Shown: positions 10,411-21,608, counted from the stretch's first letter. The stretch: DNA of 34,540 nucleotides from Chara braunii (GCA_003427395.1 BFEA01000159.1:736562-771101), one strand, 5' to 3'. Notes: generated by a model not told the origin, from the letters alone. A program made the numbers and translations.

Positions 10411-11165
10411 TGCCTCGGCCGTTTAGGTGAACTCCAAAAGGATGGAGATTTCTACTACCTACGGACGATGTAAGTGGGTTTGGGAAACTACAAGCCACTT
10501 ATGGTACACCTTCCCCTTTTCTCCAAGGGATAAGAATTGGGTCATGTTGGGTACCGTACCGCCAGAACTATCTGCAACCTATGGTTGAGGCTACGCAGCA
10601 CCACTCATTAGAGGAATTCGTTTTGAGTGTTTTGGTCGGATCGCAACAACTAAATATTTGAGACTTTCAATTGTCATTCACATATATTATTAATAAAGTA
10701 AAGTCTGAGATTAGGCATATCATTATTGTTGACTAGCGAAGGAGATTTAGGAGTATTGGCAGCCTTAAAATAGTGGGTTGGTTCTTCAGAACACGAGGTC
10801 AAAATGCATAGATGGCTCTGCCCAAATCTGGCGGCGGGTTTCAGGTTCCGTCATGGTTGTTGAAAGAGCGAAGTCGGGATGTCGTATTCTTCTAATAATT
10901 GATCCTTCCCATTTTGGCAGGTATATCTGGTTTTTGTCAGTAGCAAACTGATGTAGCATGATGTAGAGATTAATGTCTCTTCAAAGCTTGGGGTTCCCGG
11001 TTAGGGGTCGCACCTGAGTTTTCAGCAAGGTATTGTATGTTGGAAAAAACTATTGGTTTCAGTTTCCTGGGAAGTCATATATGGTCATGTAAAATGTTGT
11101 TTGTCAGAAAATAATGGCTGGTTAATCCTAAGGAGAACTAGTTGACAGAATTCGGGATCTAATTT
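10411..11165. other. No gene seen
   Basis: Only very short open frames occur. Some of this may be the decayed 5' part of the LINE fragment just before it, but no motif could be read. Confidence 0.4.
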
Positions 11166-11935
11166 TGAGCAAATCTCAACATAGTTATTGTAGTGCTGTA
11201 GTGCATTTTCACAGCATCTAGATTGCTGTATAGCACGATCCCTGTCTTCTAACAAATCTCAAACCTTAGTTTTCTTAAGTAATTAGTTCAAACCTGAGTT
11301 TTTTAACGTCATTTTTAATCCCTTTTTAATCTCAACATATGCTTACCATGTCCAAACCTTAGTTTTTTTAACTCTCTTTTTAATCTCAACATAGCTCTTG
11401 TACTACTGAAATGCAGGTGCAAACCTTACTTTTTTTAGTTTTTTTTTTAATTTCAACATAGTTGTTGTACTGTTGCAAAGCAGTTTCACAACATATAGAT
11501 TGACGCATAGCACGATCTATGTCTGGTGAGAAATTTTAAGCCTCGGTTTTCTTAACTAACTGGTTCAAAACTGAGTTTTTCTAACTTCATTTATAGTCTC
11601 AACATAACTCTTATATTATTGCAATGCTACTGCACAACATCTAGATTGTTACATAGCATGACCCTTCAAACCTAACTTTTTTTAACTTAATTTTTAATCT
11701 CAATATAGCTCTTGTCTTGCTGCAATGCAGTTGCACAACATCTAGATCAATGCATAGCACACCCTTGCCTACTGACAAAGTTCAAACCTTTGTTTTTTTT
11801 TAACTAACTTTTTTCGTAATTTTATTTTTTTTACTAGGTGCTTTACATTTGTAATCTCGATGTAGCTCTTGTAGTGTTGCAATGCAGCTGCATAAGATCT
11901 AAATCGGTATTCCCTCTCTGTTGACCAAGCGCAAA
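11166..11935. repeat. AT-rich tandem repeat, about seven irregular copies
   Basis: The word 'aatctcaacatag' or close variants occurs near 11172, 11328, 11381, 11450, 11596, 11690 and 11851. It is usually followed by 'ctcttgtactgctgcaatgcag', 'cacaacatctagatt' and 'gcatagcacgatcc', then a 'caaacctta'-plus-T-run segment. Spacing is irregular (about 53-160 bases) because part of the unit is missing from some copies. No ORF is present. It ends where the foldback element at 11,944 begins. Confidence 0.75.
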
Positions 11936-11943
11936 CCTTAGTC

Positions 11944-12469
11944 GCACAATGGAAAAATTTCCCAAAATTAAATAATCATTCTACAGTGAAATTACATTCT
12001 AAATTTAAAATTTTCATTCCATCTTAAAAAATGTTATTCCAATTTTAAAATTTTTCGTCTTACTTGAAAACTTTCCTTCCAAGAATGGGGTATCCCTTCT
12101 TATTTGAACTGCATGCTAGAGATGGAATGAAAATGTGGACGAGTTCATGAAATATTTTGATTGGACTGTCATTCTAAGTAAGGATTTTCAGTCATAAATA
12201 GGTTAATCCAATATAAATTAGAAAATATTTTTTTTAGTAGAATAAAAGTTTAATTAAAATATTTCATAAACTCGTCCAGACTTTCATTCCATCTTGAACA
12301 AATAGATGTAGTTGGAAGGGAAAACTCATATTTAGACGGAAACTTATCAAATAAAATTGAAAATGTTCGAATTTGACGAACATTGGAATAATAATTTATA
12401 AATATGAAGGATTTTTTTTTTATTGAATGTTTTTTCAACTTTCATTTCTGGTGGGAATTTTTCTGTTGC
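11944..12469. mobile_element. Foldback (MITE-like) element, copy A
   Basis: About 526 bp, AT-rich and non-coding, with the two halves being inverted copies of each other around a centre near 12,206. For example 'gatggaatgaaa...gacgagtt.atgaaatatttt' near 12,120 is mirrored near 12,255-12,295. The ends read gcacaatggaaaaatttccc and, in reverse, gcaacagaaaaattccc. No clear target-site duplication was found. Such structures are typical of non-autonomous DNA transposons moved by a transposase made elsewhere; none is seen in this window. Confidence 0.75.
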
Positions 12470-13587
12470 ATTGCATCAGAGCACATAATTAATAATTACT
12501 CATTGCTGAACATGATAGTCACAATTTCGCATTATCTTTTTTTTGTCAAACATAAAAAAAAAAAATTTATGTTATGGTCGTTCTTACAGCAGAAACTCAA
12601 ATTATACTAAAATCAGCAGAAAGAAAAGGGGTAAAAAAAAAACATAATATCACTTATATTCGATTCTTTTCAACGTCTGTCGAGTTTCTTATCAGGTGGG
12701 TACTATTGAAAAATTTATGAAACATTATTTCGAAATTGAATGAGGGTCCTCTATACCACTATACATAGTTGTGTCTATATTAATGACTTTGTTTCCACCC
12801 TCTGGAAAATGTATAGATCAATCAGGCAAGGTCGTCCCCTGCCAACACCAATTCTAATGTTCACTAGGGAGGATACTCTAATATCATTCATAAAAAAAAT
12901 TCTCATATTGAGAGACTAATAATCACTCCAAACCACCATTCTCACAACATAAGGTCAGGTAGAATGACATAACATTGTACTATGAGTTTCAGTGCTCTTT
13001 GTAGTCGAACTCACGGTCCTCATTAAAGTAACACGCTTTTTAGATCTAGACAAGACGTTGAATTGTGATACTCCATGTTGATAAAATTTTCATATAAATC
13101 CAACAACAGTCTATAATGCACAAAGTCACGCAAGCTTGCCTACAAAACCAACAACATGCACTTGAATATGTGTCCATCTGCTGTGTTCTGTGGAACGATC
13201 CTACTCTTGAGATTTTTTTCAACTTTTTGCAAAATTCATGCACATACTAAAAATTGTTTTCATGACTGCCAACAATTATTTATATTTCGTGCTCCTTCTC
13301 CCTCCATTCGATATGGTACCCTACCTCCACCTCATAACGCCGACACATGTCATCCACTACATCCTCTGGGGCATATCTGAGGGTGTTGTAAGCTTCAAAT
13401 ATACTTATCGGGATACTCGCTAACTCATTACTTGCCTATTGTTCACCCCCTCCACACAACCAAGTTATGTTTTATGACTTCCCTAACCATCAAAACAAGG
13501 TCCCCTCTTACATTCAATGCACGAACCTTAACTGTACATTTTTTTACTTCCAACGAACATTATACCCATATTTGTTTCTCTCCTTTA
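12470..13587. other. AT-rich intergenic sequence, no gene seen
   Basis: Only short chance ORFs occur. No repeat or RNA structure stood out. Confidence 0.5.
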
Positions 13588-14302
13588 NNNNNNNNNNNNN
13601 NNNNNNNNNNNNNNNNNNNNNNNNNNNNNNNNNNNNNNNNNNNNNNNNNNNNNNNNNNNNNNNNNNNNNNNNNNNNNNNNNNNNNNNNNNNNNNNNNNNN
13701 NNNNNNNNNNNNNNNNNNNNNNNNNNNNNNNNNNNNNNNNNNNNNNNNNNNNNNNNNNNNNNNNNNNNNNNNNNNNNNNNNNNNNNNNNNNNNNNNNNNN
13801 NNNNNNNNNNNNNNNNNNNNNNNNNNNNNNNNNNNNNNNNNNNNNNNNNNNNNNNNNNNNNNNNNNNNNNNNNNNNNNNNNNNNNNNNNNNNNNNNNNNN
13901 NNNNNNNNNNNNNNNNNNNNNNNNNNNNNNNNNNNNNNNNNNNNNNNNNNNNNNNNNNNNNNNNNNNNNNNNNNNNNNNNNNNNNNNNNNNNNNNNNNNN
14001 NNNNNNNNNNNNNNNNNNNNNNNNNNNNNNNNNNNNNNNNNNNNNNNNNNNNNNNNNNNNNNNNNNNNNNNNNNNNNNNNNNNNNNNNNNNNNNNNNNNN
14101 NNNNNNNNNNNNNNNNNNNNNNNNNNNNNNNNNNNNNNNNNNNNNNNNNNNNNNNNNNNNNNNNNNNNNNNNNNNNNNNNNNNNNNNNNNNNNNNNNNNN
14201 NNNNNNNNNNNNNNNNNNNNNNNNNNNNNNNNNNNNNNNNNNNNNNNNNNNNNNNNNNNNNNNNNNNNNNNNNNNNNNNNNNNNNNNNNNNNNNNNNNNN
14301 NN
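13588..14302. other. Assembly gap (715 N)
   Basis: A run of unknown bases. Apparent long ORFs across it are meaningless. The true size may differ from 715. Confidence 1.
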
Positions 14303-15560
14303 GACATAAGGAAAGAACTTAAAGAGTATGAGGAGAAGAGGTGGGTAATGTTTTGCTAACATTATCTTGCCAACTATTCCAGTTAAAACCTAGTCAACAC
14401 AAGGTACGCATGATTGTTGCGTCGCCTCTTATTAAGCAAAGAGAGGGGGAGAAATCATATAGTTTTTCTTTGAACTATATGTAGATAGTCTTGTTTTAAT
14501 TAGATTATCCATTAAAAGTATAATAGTTGTTATGAGTAATGTCCTTGCATATCTGCAATAACTGATGTTACTCAACTATATTTCACTTGATGATACAATC
14601 GATCAGTCTTGGTGTGTAAAAAATCTAACTTTAATACAATGCACCGTAATCATGAATCTATACCAGCAAACATTTATTTCGTAGTTGTAGTCTTTAATTT
14701 TGTTTAAAGCACGTATAACGATCAATGTCTGTTTTATCCGCTTATTGTTTTCTTTGTATCTACAACTGCATCATTAAATTATTGCATATTGATCACGTAT
14801 ATTTTTCCTTTTTCAATTTTGTTCTGATCATTTCGAAGAATCGATTGATTAAAAAAAAAAAATCATTCCCTTACGCAAAAAGAATAAAAAAATAGACAAT
14901 AAAAATTGACGAATAACGAAAGGGACAAAGAATAGTTCAAATTTCTTTCACTTAAAAAATTGTTGGTCATACTGTAGAACCCCTTCCCCCTCCTGCTCCA
15001 CAGTATTTTTTCTCCTCCTCCCTCGTTTCTTTGCTCCTCCGCTTTTATTTGAAGTTCTCTTTATATTTATGGGCGAAAGGAAAGATTACAAGGGTAAGAA
15101 AAAAAAGACAGAAAGAATGACAGAGGAGATAAGAAAAAGAATGAGAAAAACAGAAAGAAAAACGCTTACATTACAGTTTATGGAGACGATTCACTTATCT
15201 GAATGAGGTGGGGGAGGTATGACGCGTAGACGTGGATGGCATGGGGGAATGAGGCAACATACACCATGCATTTTAAATTCAAATATGAAATGTTATCCAA
15301 GGCGCACCAAAGGATATTGGTACACCTACTATTTTGCCAGTCCAAATTCCTGACATAAGCATAATTTCATTGTTCGCAATTGCGGTCCCTCACAACAGGG
15401 GACCTCTATAACTTCGTACACGTGAAAAGTTAGGTATTCTACAAACTTGAACTTGGTCTATATACATACGCACATTGGTCGTTGGGATCGTGACTAAATA
15501 CAGATGCACACAAGCGGTTATCGGGTAGCTGAAAATTTAGGAATGAAAATTATGAAGTGA
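14303..15560. other. AT-rich intergenic sequence, no gene seen
   Basis: A purine-rich stretch (about 15,060-15,170) and T/A runs occur. There is no usable ORF and no recognised element. Confidence 0.5.
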
Positions 15561-15572
15561 GAGTTTTGAGCT

Positions 15573-15945
15573 GTCTGAAAATCCTGAATGGTCCTGAAGT
15601 GGTGAAAGGTCCGAAGACCCTGAAAACCACCTGTTTAGGCAGGCTGCATCCTGAAGTGGTGAAGGGTGTCCTGAAGTGGTCAAGTGAGACTTTTTGGCAG
15701 TCTGAAAATTCTAAATGGTCCTGAAGTGGTGAAAGGTTCGAAAACCAAGAAAACCACCCTTTACCACTTGAGGATGCAACCTGCCTAAACAGGTAGTTTT
15801 CAGGGTCTTCGGAGTTTTCACTACTTCAGGACCATTTAGGATTTTCATACCTGAATGGTTTTGAAGTGGTGAAAGCTCTGAAGACCTTGAAAACCACCTG
15901 TTTAGGCGGACTGCATCATGAAGTGGTGAAGGGTGTCCTGAAGTG
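15573..15945. repeat. ~95-bp repeat in direct and inverted copies; long hairpin
   Basis: Copy 1 (15573-15670) runs from 'tgaatggtcctgaagtggtg' through 'cacctgtttaggcaggctgc' to 'gtggtgaagggtg'. A partial copy follows at about 15,698-15,745. At 15757-15850 the unit is inverted, and 15851-15945 is again direct. The inverted and last direct copies abut with almost no spacer, so about 88 bases can pair at roughly 80% complementarity. The inner word ctgaagtggtgaa also recurs several times within each unit. No ORF spans it. It may be a foldback element or a source of double-stranded RNA. Confidence 0.8.
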
Positions 15946-16430
15946 GTGATGAAAAATACGACTGTTGTTAACCTTCTCTCCAGATGCAATTCCCATCTTG
16001 AAAGTTAGGTAGCCATCCTTGATGCCCAAGGTACTTTTGGACGTTCAGGTTGTCCGTACTGATACCATGGATGGACGTCCGTCCGAACAAGATGTCCGGG
16101 TGTAGCGCATAAATGAGCCAAACCCTAGCCAAGGCCAACGACCCGCATTGTCAAAGAGGGAAGGTCTGTTGGGCAAGGCCAAAAAAAAAAAAAAACAAGA
16201 GTCAGACTTGCAGAGTGAAAAAAAAAACGATACCTTGTGGTCCCTAGATTTTGTTTGGTCTCCTTGATTAAGATCTGACGATCCATATTAAGTCATTCTT
16301 AGTTGTCTGTGATATGAGTGTTACAGGGGAAGGGAGGGTGGTGGGACGTACGAGAATTACAATTCAGTTTTTCCTCCCTCTCGAATGTATCTAAGTATTT
16401 ACAGAATGTCTGTGTGTGTGTTCCTCATCC

Positions 16431-16700
16431 ATTATGTATGTTTGTTGTTATTGTTGTTGTTGTTGTTGTATGTGTGTGTGTGTGTGTATAGTGTGTATGT
16501 GTGTGTTTGTAAATGTGAATGTGTATGTGTGATGTTGTCTTTGTGTATTGCAAAACATACGTCGTATGTATGTGGTTGTCTTTATGCGTTACAGAGCGTG
16601 TGATGTGTGTTTGTAAGTTAAGCTCATGTGTATATTTGTTGTTTAGCATGTGTAATTTATGTGCATGTGAGTTTGTCTATATATGTCTATATATGTCGCA
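16431..16700. repeat. TTG/TG microsatellite and GT-rich DNA
   Basis: A (ttg)n run near 16,440-16,470 leads into (tg)n near 16,470-16,510, then degenerate tgtgta sequence. The ORFs over it on both strands are repeat artefacts. Confidence 0.85.
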
Positions 16701-17925
16701 GAGCATATCTAGTATATCTGTGTGTTTTGTAAACCCTCACCTCAACAACCTTTTTTTCATCCAGATGAGCAAATGTAATATTGAAAGTACCTCTATAGCA
16801 ACCAACTTGAAGCACGCTAAAATGAGCGGATCCTGAATTCGCTTTCCTTACTTTGATTGTCTTTAGGGTTGTCTCTATTATTTCTCCTTGCAGTTCCGTT
16901 TTTATTGTGCCTCTAACATATAAGGTCTACCATGTTGATCATGTCTAAGCGCAAGCTACTCACATCCCCGTGTACCATAACATTCCACTTGAATGCTACA
17001 AAATGAAGCATAGTTATTGCACAGGAGGTATACTCCTGTTCGTTTCTTGGAAGATTTTCAACTTATATTTTGGTTGTTGTCTTAATGATGTTAATTCATA
17101 TGAATTTATTAATATTACACATGGAGGGAGGAAAAAAGGAAAAAGGAAGGAGTTGAGAACAGAGGGAAGACAAACATCATCAGGTTTTCAGTATTCACGA
17201 ATCACTACCAAATTAGACTACTATGGAATGGCACAAAAAATTAGTCAGCATTTAGGTTGTAGACACAACGAGTTGTGGAACATGCATTGTCTATGATACG
17301 TGACCACCCCAGCAGACCATATATATGATTGCTCGTGTGTGGATTGTGGTCTATTAAAGTACTGTATATAGTTTTTGTTTTGCTTGCATGACATGACATG
17401 ATATAGATAGATGTTACGGGTTGAGTGGTTTATACATGCTAGGAGCATCGAGGTATACTGACCACAATTATATAGACATTATTGTTTTAGCTCATGCCTT
17501 CATGCAGGACATGTGTAGCTCTGTGTGTAAAGTGTGTGTGATCATTTTGTATTTTTTATTTTAGTTATACAAAAATTCAATCTGTATTCTTTTTTGAATA
17601 TCTCTATATATTTTCATGATATATCTCATCCCCTTACTATTCTATGTATAGTACGTGGGAACACCAATGAACCTACTAGATTTTTTTCCAACACACGAGG
17701 TAGGTTTGCACAACAGTGGTGGACCAGGTGTGAAGCAAGGTTGTATTAGCCCATCATCACATTGATACGGGGTGGGAAGGCATTTCCAACAGGGGAAATC
17801 AGCGGTGCTAGTATCGAGCATTATGGCTAATCGATGCACCTCTCTTTTTCACCCGAACCCTATATTAGCGTTATCTGCTATAAGCAATTAACTGACCAAG
17901 GTTTTCTCAATGCTGGTTTGGTGAA
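16701..17925. other. No gene seen
   Basis: Short ORFs (for example 16970-17296) have no recognisable domain or supporting signals. Confidence 0.4.
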
Positions 17926-17959
17926 CCAATGGGTTATCTCAGTTGGTAGGACACCAACC

Positions 17960-18055
17960 ATACCTAAACACGTATGTGAGGGCAATGAGAATTAAGCCCA
18001 CGAGCTCCTGAATGTAAATTTTGTGCCTTACCAACTGAATTATGCCCGCAAGCTG
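17960..18055 (-). mobile_element. tRNA-derived SINE head, copy 1
   Basis: On the minus strand, TAATTCAGTTGG (18042 to 18031) matches pol III box A and GGGCTTAATTC (17999 to 17989) is a degenerate box B 43 bases downstream, the tRNA spacing. The same family occurs at 31,776 on the plus strand: CAGTTGGTAAGGC, then CATT-AGGAG and TCATGCC-like words line up over about 80 bases. Stems are decayed, so this is a retroposon head and not a working tRNA. A second box-A-like word, TATCTCAGTTGG, lies on the plus strand at 17935-17946, facing it. Confidence 0.6.
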
Positions 18056-18197
18056 TATGAGGTCATTTTCACAATATAATATAAGTTCTATTAAAAAAAA
18101 ACCTTGACTTTGTCAGTCTATTTTGTCAGACTTTCACGAGGAGGTTGCTCATGATGGACAAAGTTGTCAGGATGCATCGATGAGGACAAACCACTTA

Positions 18198-18725
18198 GTC
18201 AACCCAAAAATTCCCACGAGAAATAAAAGTTGAAAAAATATTCCGTAAAAAAAAAAATCTTTCATATTTATAAATTATCATTCTAATGTTCGTTAAATTT
18301 TAAACTTTACAGTTTTATTTGATAAGTTCCTGTCTAAATATGAGCTTTCTCTTCCAACTACATCTATTTGTTCAAGATGGAATGAAAGTCTAGACGAGTT
18401 TATGAAATATTTTAATAAAACTTTTATACCACTACAATAAATATCTTTTAATTTATATTAGATTAACCTAGTCATGACCGAAAATCCTTACTTAGAATCA
18501 CAGTCCAATTAAGATGTTTCATGAACCCATCCAGACTTCCATTCCATCTCTAGCATGCAGTTCAAATAAGAAGGGATACCCCATTCTAGGAAGGAAAGTT
18601 TTCAAGAAAGACGATTTTTTTTTAAATTGGAATGATATTTTTTAAAATAAAACAAAAATTTTAAATTTAGAATGTAATGTTACTATAAAATGATTATTTA
18701 ATTCTGGGAATTTTTTTTGTTGGTC
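18198..18725. mobile_element. Foldback (MITE-like) element, copy B, inverted relative to copy A
   Basis: Reverse-complementing this segment gives the sequence at 11,944-12,469 with scattered differences. Long shared words include the complement of 'gaactgcatgctagagatgg' and 'gatgtagttgga'. The ends read aaaaattccc and gggaattttt. Like copy A, it is palindromic overall. Non-coding. Confidence 0.78.
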
Positions 18726-18818
18726 GAGAGTTTGTACCCCTGCAATAAGTGGTGAAGTCTTCTGACACTAATTTGCAATCTTAATAGACAGTTGGTTTAG
18801 ACTCGTGATAAGAGGGGG

Positions 18819-19075
18819 AAAGAGAGTTTATGTGTGTATATGCGTGTGTGTGTGTGTGTTACCATGTTCATCATAAAATACAAGAAAAAAAAAGAATTTG
18901 ACTGTGTCAAACAGTTTCCTTGAACTTTTACTAACTCATCAGGAAATCAACCCCCAACAATTTAGACGGGATAAAATTTAATGATGGATTAAGACTCACC
19001 ACCAAACCCAAAGTTAGCACCCCTAACAATAATGTGTGGGTGTATGCGTATGTGTGTGTGTGAGTATGTGTTATC
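18819..19075. repeat. TG microsatellites in a short direct repeat
   Basis: Two (tg)n stretches (about 18,832-18,859 and 19,034-19,070) are each followed by 'ttaccatgtt/ttatcatgtt', an A-rich run and 'gtcaaac.gttt'. A third, at 19,711-19,742, stands alone. The shared flanks suggest a duplicated segment of about 210 bases. Confidence 0.6.
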
Positions 19076-19111
19076 ATGTTTACCATTTACAACTCAACAA
19101 AAAAAAGAAAA

Positions 19112-19241
19112 ACTAATTTTGTCAAACTGTTTCGTCGGTTTCATCAAAAGGTTTAAACCATCAGCCCCCTTGACGTCAGAAACCTCGGGGGTACCGGTAG
19201 TCCCCCTGATGTCAGAAACCTCAGGGGTACCGGTAGTATAG
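19112..19241. repeat. 36-bp tandem hairpin repeat with palindromic caps
   Basis: Two 36-base units (start 19165 and about 19202) share gtcagaaacctc and end in ggtaccggtag. Each folds: 19165-19169 pairs with 19187-19191, and 19203-19209 pairs with 19221-19227. The first unit contains tgacgtca (19171-19178). The preceding segment, 19112-19160 (aaactgtttcgtcggtttc), resembles the three-way-junction motif at 21,639 and 21,799. Confidence 0.6.
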
Positions 19242-19249
19242 AGTGAAAA

Positions 19250-19711
19250 ACTGGTCGGGCCTGAAAAAATGAAATTTGAGGAAATGCACCAAATCGGAGC
19301 GGTGAATATTTTACGGTTAAAATAATTTATTTTTTTCTGATATTTTTTCCTGAAAGATCACGACCTAACATACGGACCCTCAAATTTGCAGACCTTTCGA
19401 TTAATTCTTCTGGGAACATAAAATCGGCAAAGTTGGCGCTTGCAACTGGCGGGATTGAACCCGACGGTGACGAACGGTGGTCGTCTCCCCTCCATACAAC
19501 CCGACCCTAAGTCACCGGGCCGAGGGGGTTCGACTGGCGGGGGGACCGGTGGTTTAGTCTGACACTCTGACCGGGATGCAAGTAAAGTGATGATAGGACT
19601 CACTACCTGCAATGGAGTTATTGTTCATGTCAAAAGTGATAAATTTCACGTAGTCCTCTCACATGAGGTCTACAATCCTAGCGGACTATTGGTCTAAACC
19701 CCTTATAATAA

Positions 19712-19742
<31 letters not shown>

Positions 19743-20400
19743 CCTACGTGCATTTTATACTTAGTTACCCGATAGTACATACCCTACATATTGTTTCAAA
19801 TGGATCATATGTTTTATACATGATGCAGACTATTGCATATTCACTACACACTCATATAGAAGATACACTACTGCAATATACAGTATATATTGAGACTCTA
19901 AATATTAGTGGGCAACTTTTTTTTTTTTTTTTGCCCAAATTGTTGATTTGAGTAGTTTGATCATCAAACTAGCTTAAATATTGGCCTAATATTCCAGCTC
20001 AAACGACGTCAGGAGGACTCTTTTAGAAACGTTCGAAATCTCATATGACCAGAGTCACAAATAGGAGTCCTCCCAATATCTTGGTAGCCTAACTTTGAAT
20101 GAGATACAAATGAAACTCTTTTTTTTTGTCTAAAAGAGACAACAAATTTAAAATATCATTATTGAATTAACCGGCCCCACATAATTCAAAATTGTTTTAG
20201 GGTCTCGTTGGACACCTCTTAGAAACATATTGTCATTGTTTTATAAAATTTTATGAGTTTGATGGAATAATGAGCTTAAAGGTAGTCTCTTATTATAATG
20301 TTACATCCTGGGTCTTTATATTTTTTTCTTTTGTTTATTAACTCGCAATGAAGATGTCCCTACTGATGCCCCTCTCATAATTCACAAATGAATTGTTTTA
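19250..20400. other. No gene seen
   Basis: AT-rich sequence with a poly-T run at 19,918-19,932. The GC-rich 19,440-19,560 part carries a box-B-like word on the minus strand but no matching box A. Confidence 0.4.
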
Positions 20401-20418
20401 TTTTCTAGGTTACCAGCC

Positions 20419-20520
20419 CGGACGTCCGAGGCTCTTTTTCTATTCTCCGTTGTCCGATCGGACAAATCCCCCGGTTGTCCGAGTGGGGCCCAGTGTCCGG
20501 GGTGGTGGAAAAATCGCATC
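20419..20520. other. Cluster of TGTCCG words and perfect palindromes
   Basis: Perfect palindromes cggacgtccg (20419-20428) and ttgtccgatcggacaa (20450-20465) are followed by two further tgtccg words within 60 bases. The same hexamer recurs in the palindrome at 28,481 and near 16,056 and 16,101. This could be a protein-binding or transposon-end motif; nothing in the sequence decides. Confidence 0.5.
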
Positions 20521-20920
20521 TGGGTCAGACCGGATTTTCGGCCATGCGGTGATGTTTTTTGGGGTTCGTAGTACCCCCCTTCCATCTGCCCAATTTTAGT
20601 GACGTCGGTAGGACTTCCAAAAACGATGTCGGGACAGAAACCCGGAGAAGGATATCTACCCTGTATTTTCAATATCGGACGAAGTTCGAGTTTTGATATA
20701 AGTTTATGGAAGTGGTCTGACAAAATAAGCATGTTATTGGATTATTCCAACTCGTCCGCAGGATTACGACTAGATCGCAGAGATGTGCGACCGTAGAAAG
20801 ACTAAAGTTAGACCTATCGTACTTTTAATGGTGTCGCGCCGCTGCTAAGCCACACGATTCAGGGCTAAAAAGAGGGTTGTGCTGGGGCACGGTAGGGCAC
20901 CGCGGTCGTTGCACGTGGTA

Positions 20921-21048
20921 GACGGCTCTGAGCCGTCAAGGTCTGGGCCCTTAGCCAACGGTGCCAGGGAACCGCAGGCATGTAGGGCCTGCAAGACTGT
21001 GCCATAGGAAGAAAAAACGTACAGGGCTGAGCTCTTCAAATAGAAGAG
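20921..21048. other. Hairpin array, first part (three hairpins)
   Basis: 20921-20937 is a 7-bp stem gacggct/agccgtc. 20974-20992 is a 6-bp stem gcaggc/gcctgc. 21032-21048 is a 6-bp stem ctcttc/gaagag. They open a series that runs to about 23,345. Confidence 0.6.
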
Positions 21049-21067
21049 TTGCTCCTTCATTGTCGTG

Positions 21068-21161
21068 AAAAGGAGCCATCCCAGTAGGTTAGAGTATCAG
21101 ACTGTCACCCGACTGAAACCGGGATCGAATCCGACAAGCCCTACTGGGCGCAGCTCCTTTT
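21068..21161 (+). ncRNA. tRNA-like unit closed by two 9-bp stems
   Basis: Box-A-like catcccagtagg (21077-21088) and box-B-like ggatcgaatcc (21122-21132; one mismatch to ggttcgaatcc) are 45 bases apart, as in tRNA genes. The loop actgtca would give a GTC triplet. Canonical D and T stems do not form. Instead, aaaaggagc (21068-21076) pairs with gctcctttt (21153-21161), and cccagtagg (21080-21088) pairs with cctactggg (21140-21148), so the unit sits on an 18-bp paired stalk. It is probably a tRNA-derived retroposon head or a degenerate tRNA remodelled into the hairpin array. It should not be read as a functional tRNA-Asp. Confidence 0.45.
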
Positions 21162-21182
21162 GGAGCTACTGATTTTGGTAAG

Positions 21183-21239
21183 GCGCGATCAATCTCGACC
21201 GCGTGATCACAAGGATCACACGGACGAGATTGGTCGTGC
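21183..21239. other. 57-base hairpin with ~24 base pairs
   Basis: The lower stem 21183-21197 pairs with 21225-21239 over all 15 positions, counting G-U pairs. After one mismatch, 21199-21208 pairs with 21214-21223 at nine of ten positions around loop acaag. It is compact, like a small-RNA precursor. No promoter or target evidence is visible. Confidence 0.6.
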
Positions 21240-21343
21240 GGTGGTAGCATTGCCCTGCGCAAAGGATGACACGAACAAATTAAGGAATGGCAAAAAAAAA
21301 AAATTTGATTCCCTTCGGGTCTGTATTTCAACAAGACCCCTGC

Positions 21344-21472
21344 TGTTGGCATAAGCCAACAACTTCAATGTGGTTGCGCTAGATAGCGCACAGGAAAGGG
21401 AAGCTGAGGACTGTAGTCCTCAGCAGGTTCAGAGGGCGCCCGTTTTCAACGGGCAGCCGTTTTTTATTCGGC
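21344..21472. other. Hairpin array, second part (five hairpins)
   Basis: 21344-21361 (tgttggc/gccaaca), 21375-21390 (tgcgct/agcgca), 21403-21424 (gctgaggact/agtcctcagc), 21438-21454 (gcccgtt/aacgggc) and 21456-21472 (gccg/cggc) follow with gaps of 1-14 bases. Stems are unrelated to each other. A poly-T run follows. Confidence 0.65.
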
Positions 21473-21480
21473 GAGCTGGG

Positions 21481-21559
21481 TTTTTTTTTTTTTTTTTTTT
21501 TTTTTTTCTTTTAGATTTTTTTCACCTAGATTTAGATTTTTTTTTTTTATATTTAGTTT

Positions 21560-21608
<49 letters not shown>
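21481..21608. repeat. Poly-T tracts
   Basis: T runs at about 21,481-21,507 and 21,568-21,608 are separated by T-rich sequence. They may be tails of minus-strand retroposons or length-unstable runs. Exact lengths in an assembly are unreliable. Confidence 0.8.

Noticed and set aside
11166-11935. CRISPR-like array (regular words with spacers)
   Set aside because: Irregular spacing, AT-rich repeats that diverge along their whole length, and a eukaryotic context. This is a decayed tandem repeat.
13432-14362. Long ORFs of 240-296 codons over the N run
   Set aside because: They consist almost wholly of unknown bases and have no meaning.
19452-19510. Possible tRNA on the minus strand near 19.45 kb (box-B-like GGTTCAATCC)
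   Set aside because: No box A at the right distance and no 5-bp T stem, so it is insufficient for an RNA gene or SINE call.
21070-21148. Functional tRNA-Asp (GTC)
   Set aside because: The D, anticodon and T stems do not form properly. Only the two promoter boxes and an unrelated stalk are present.
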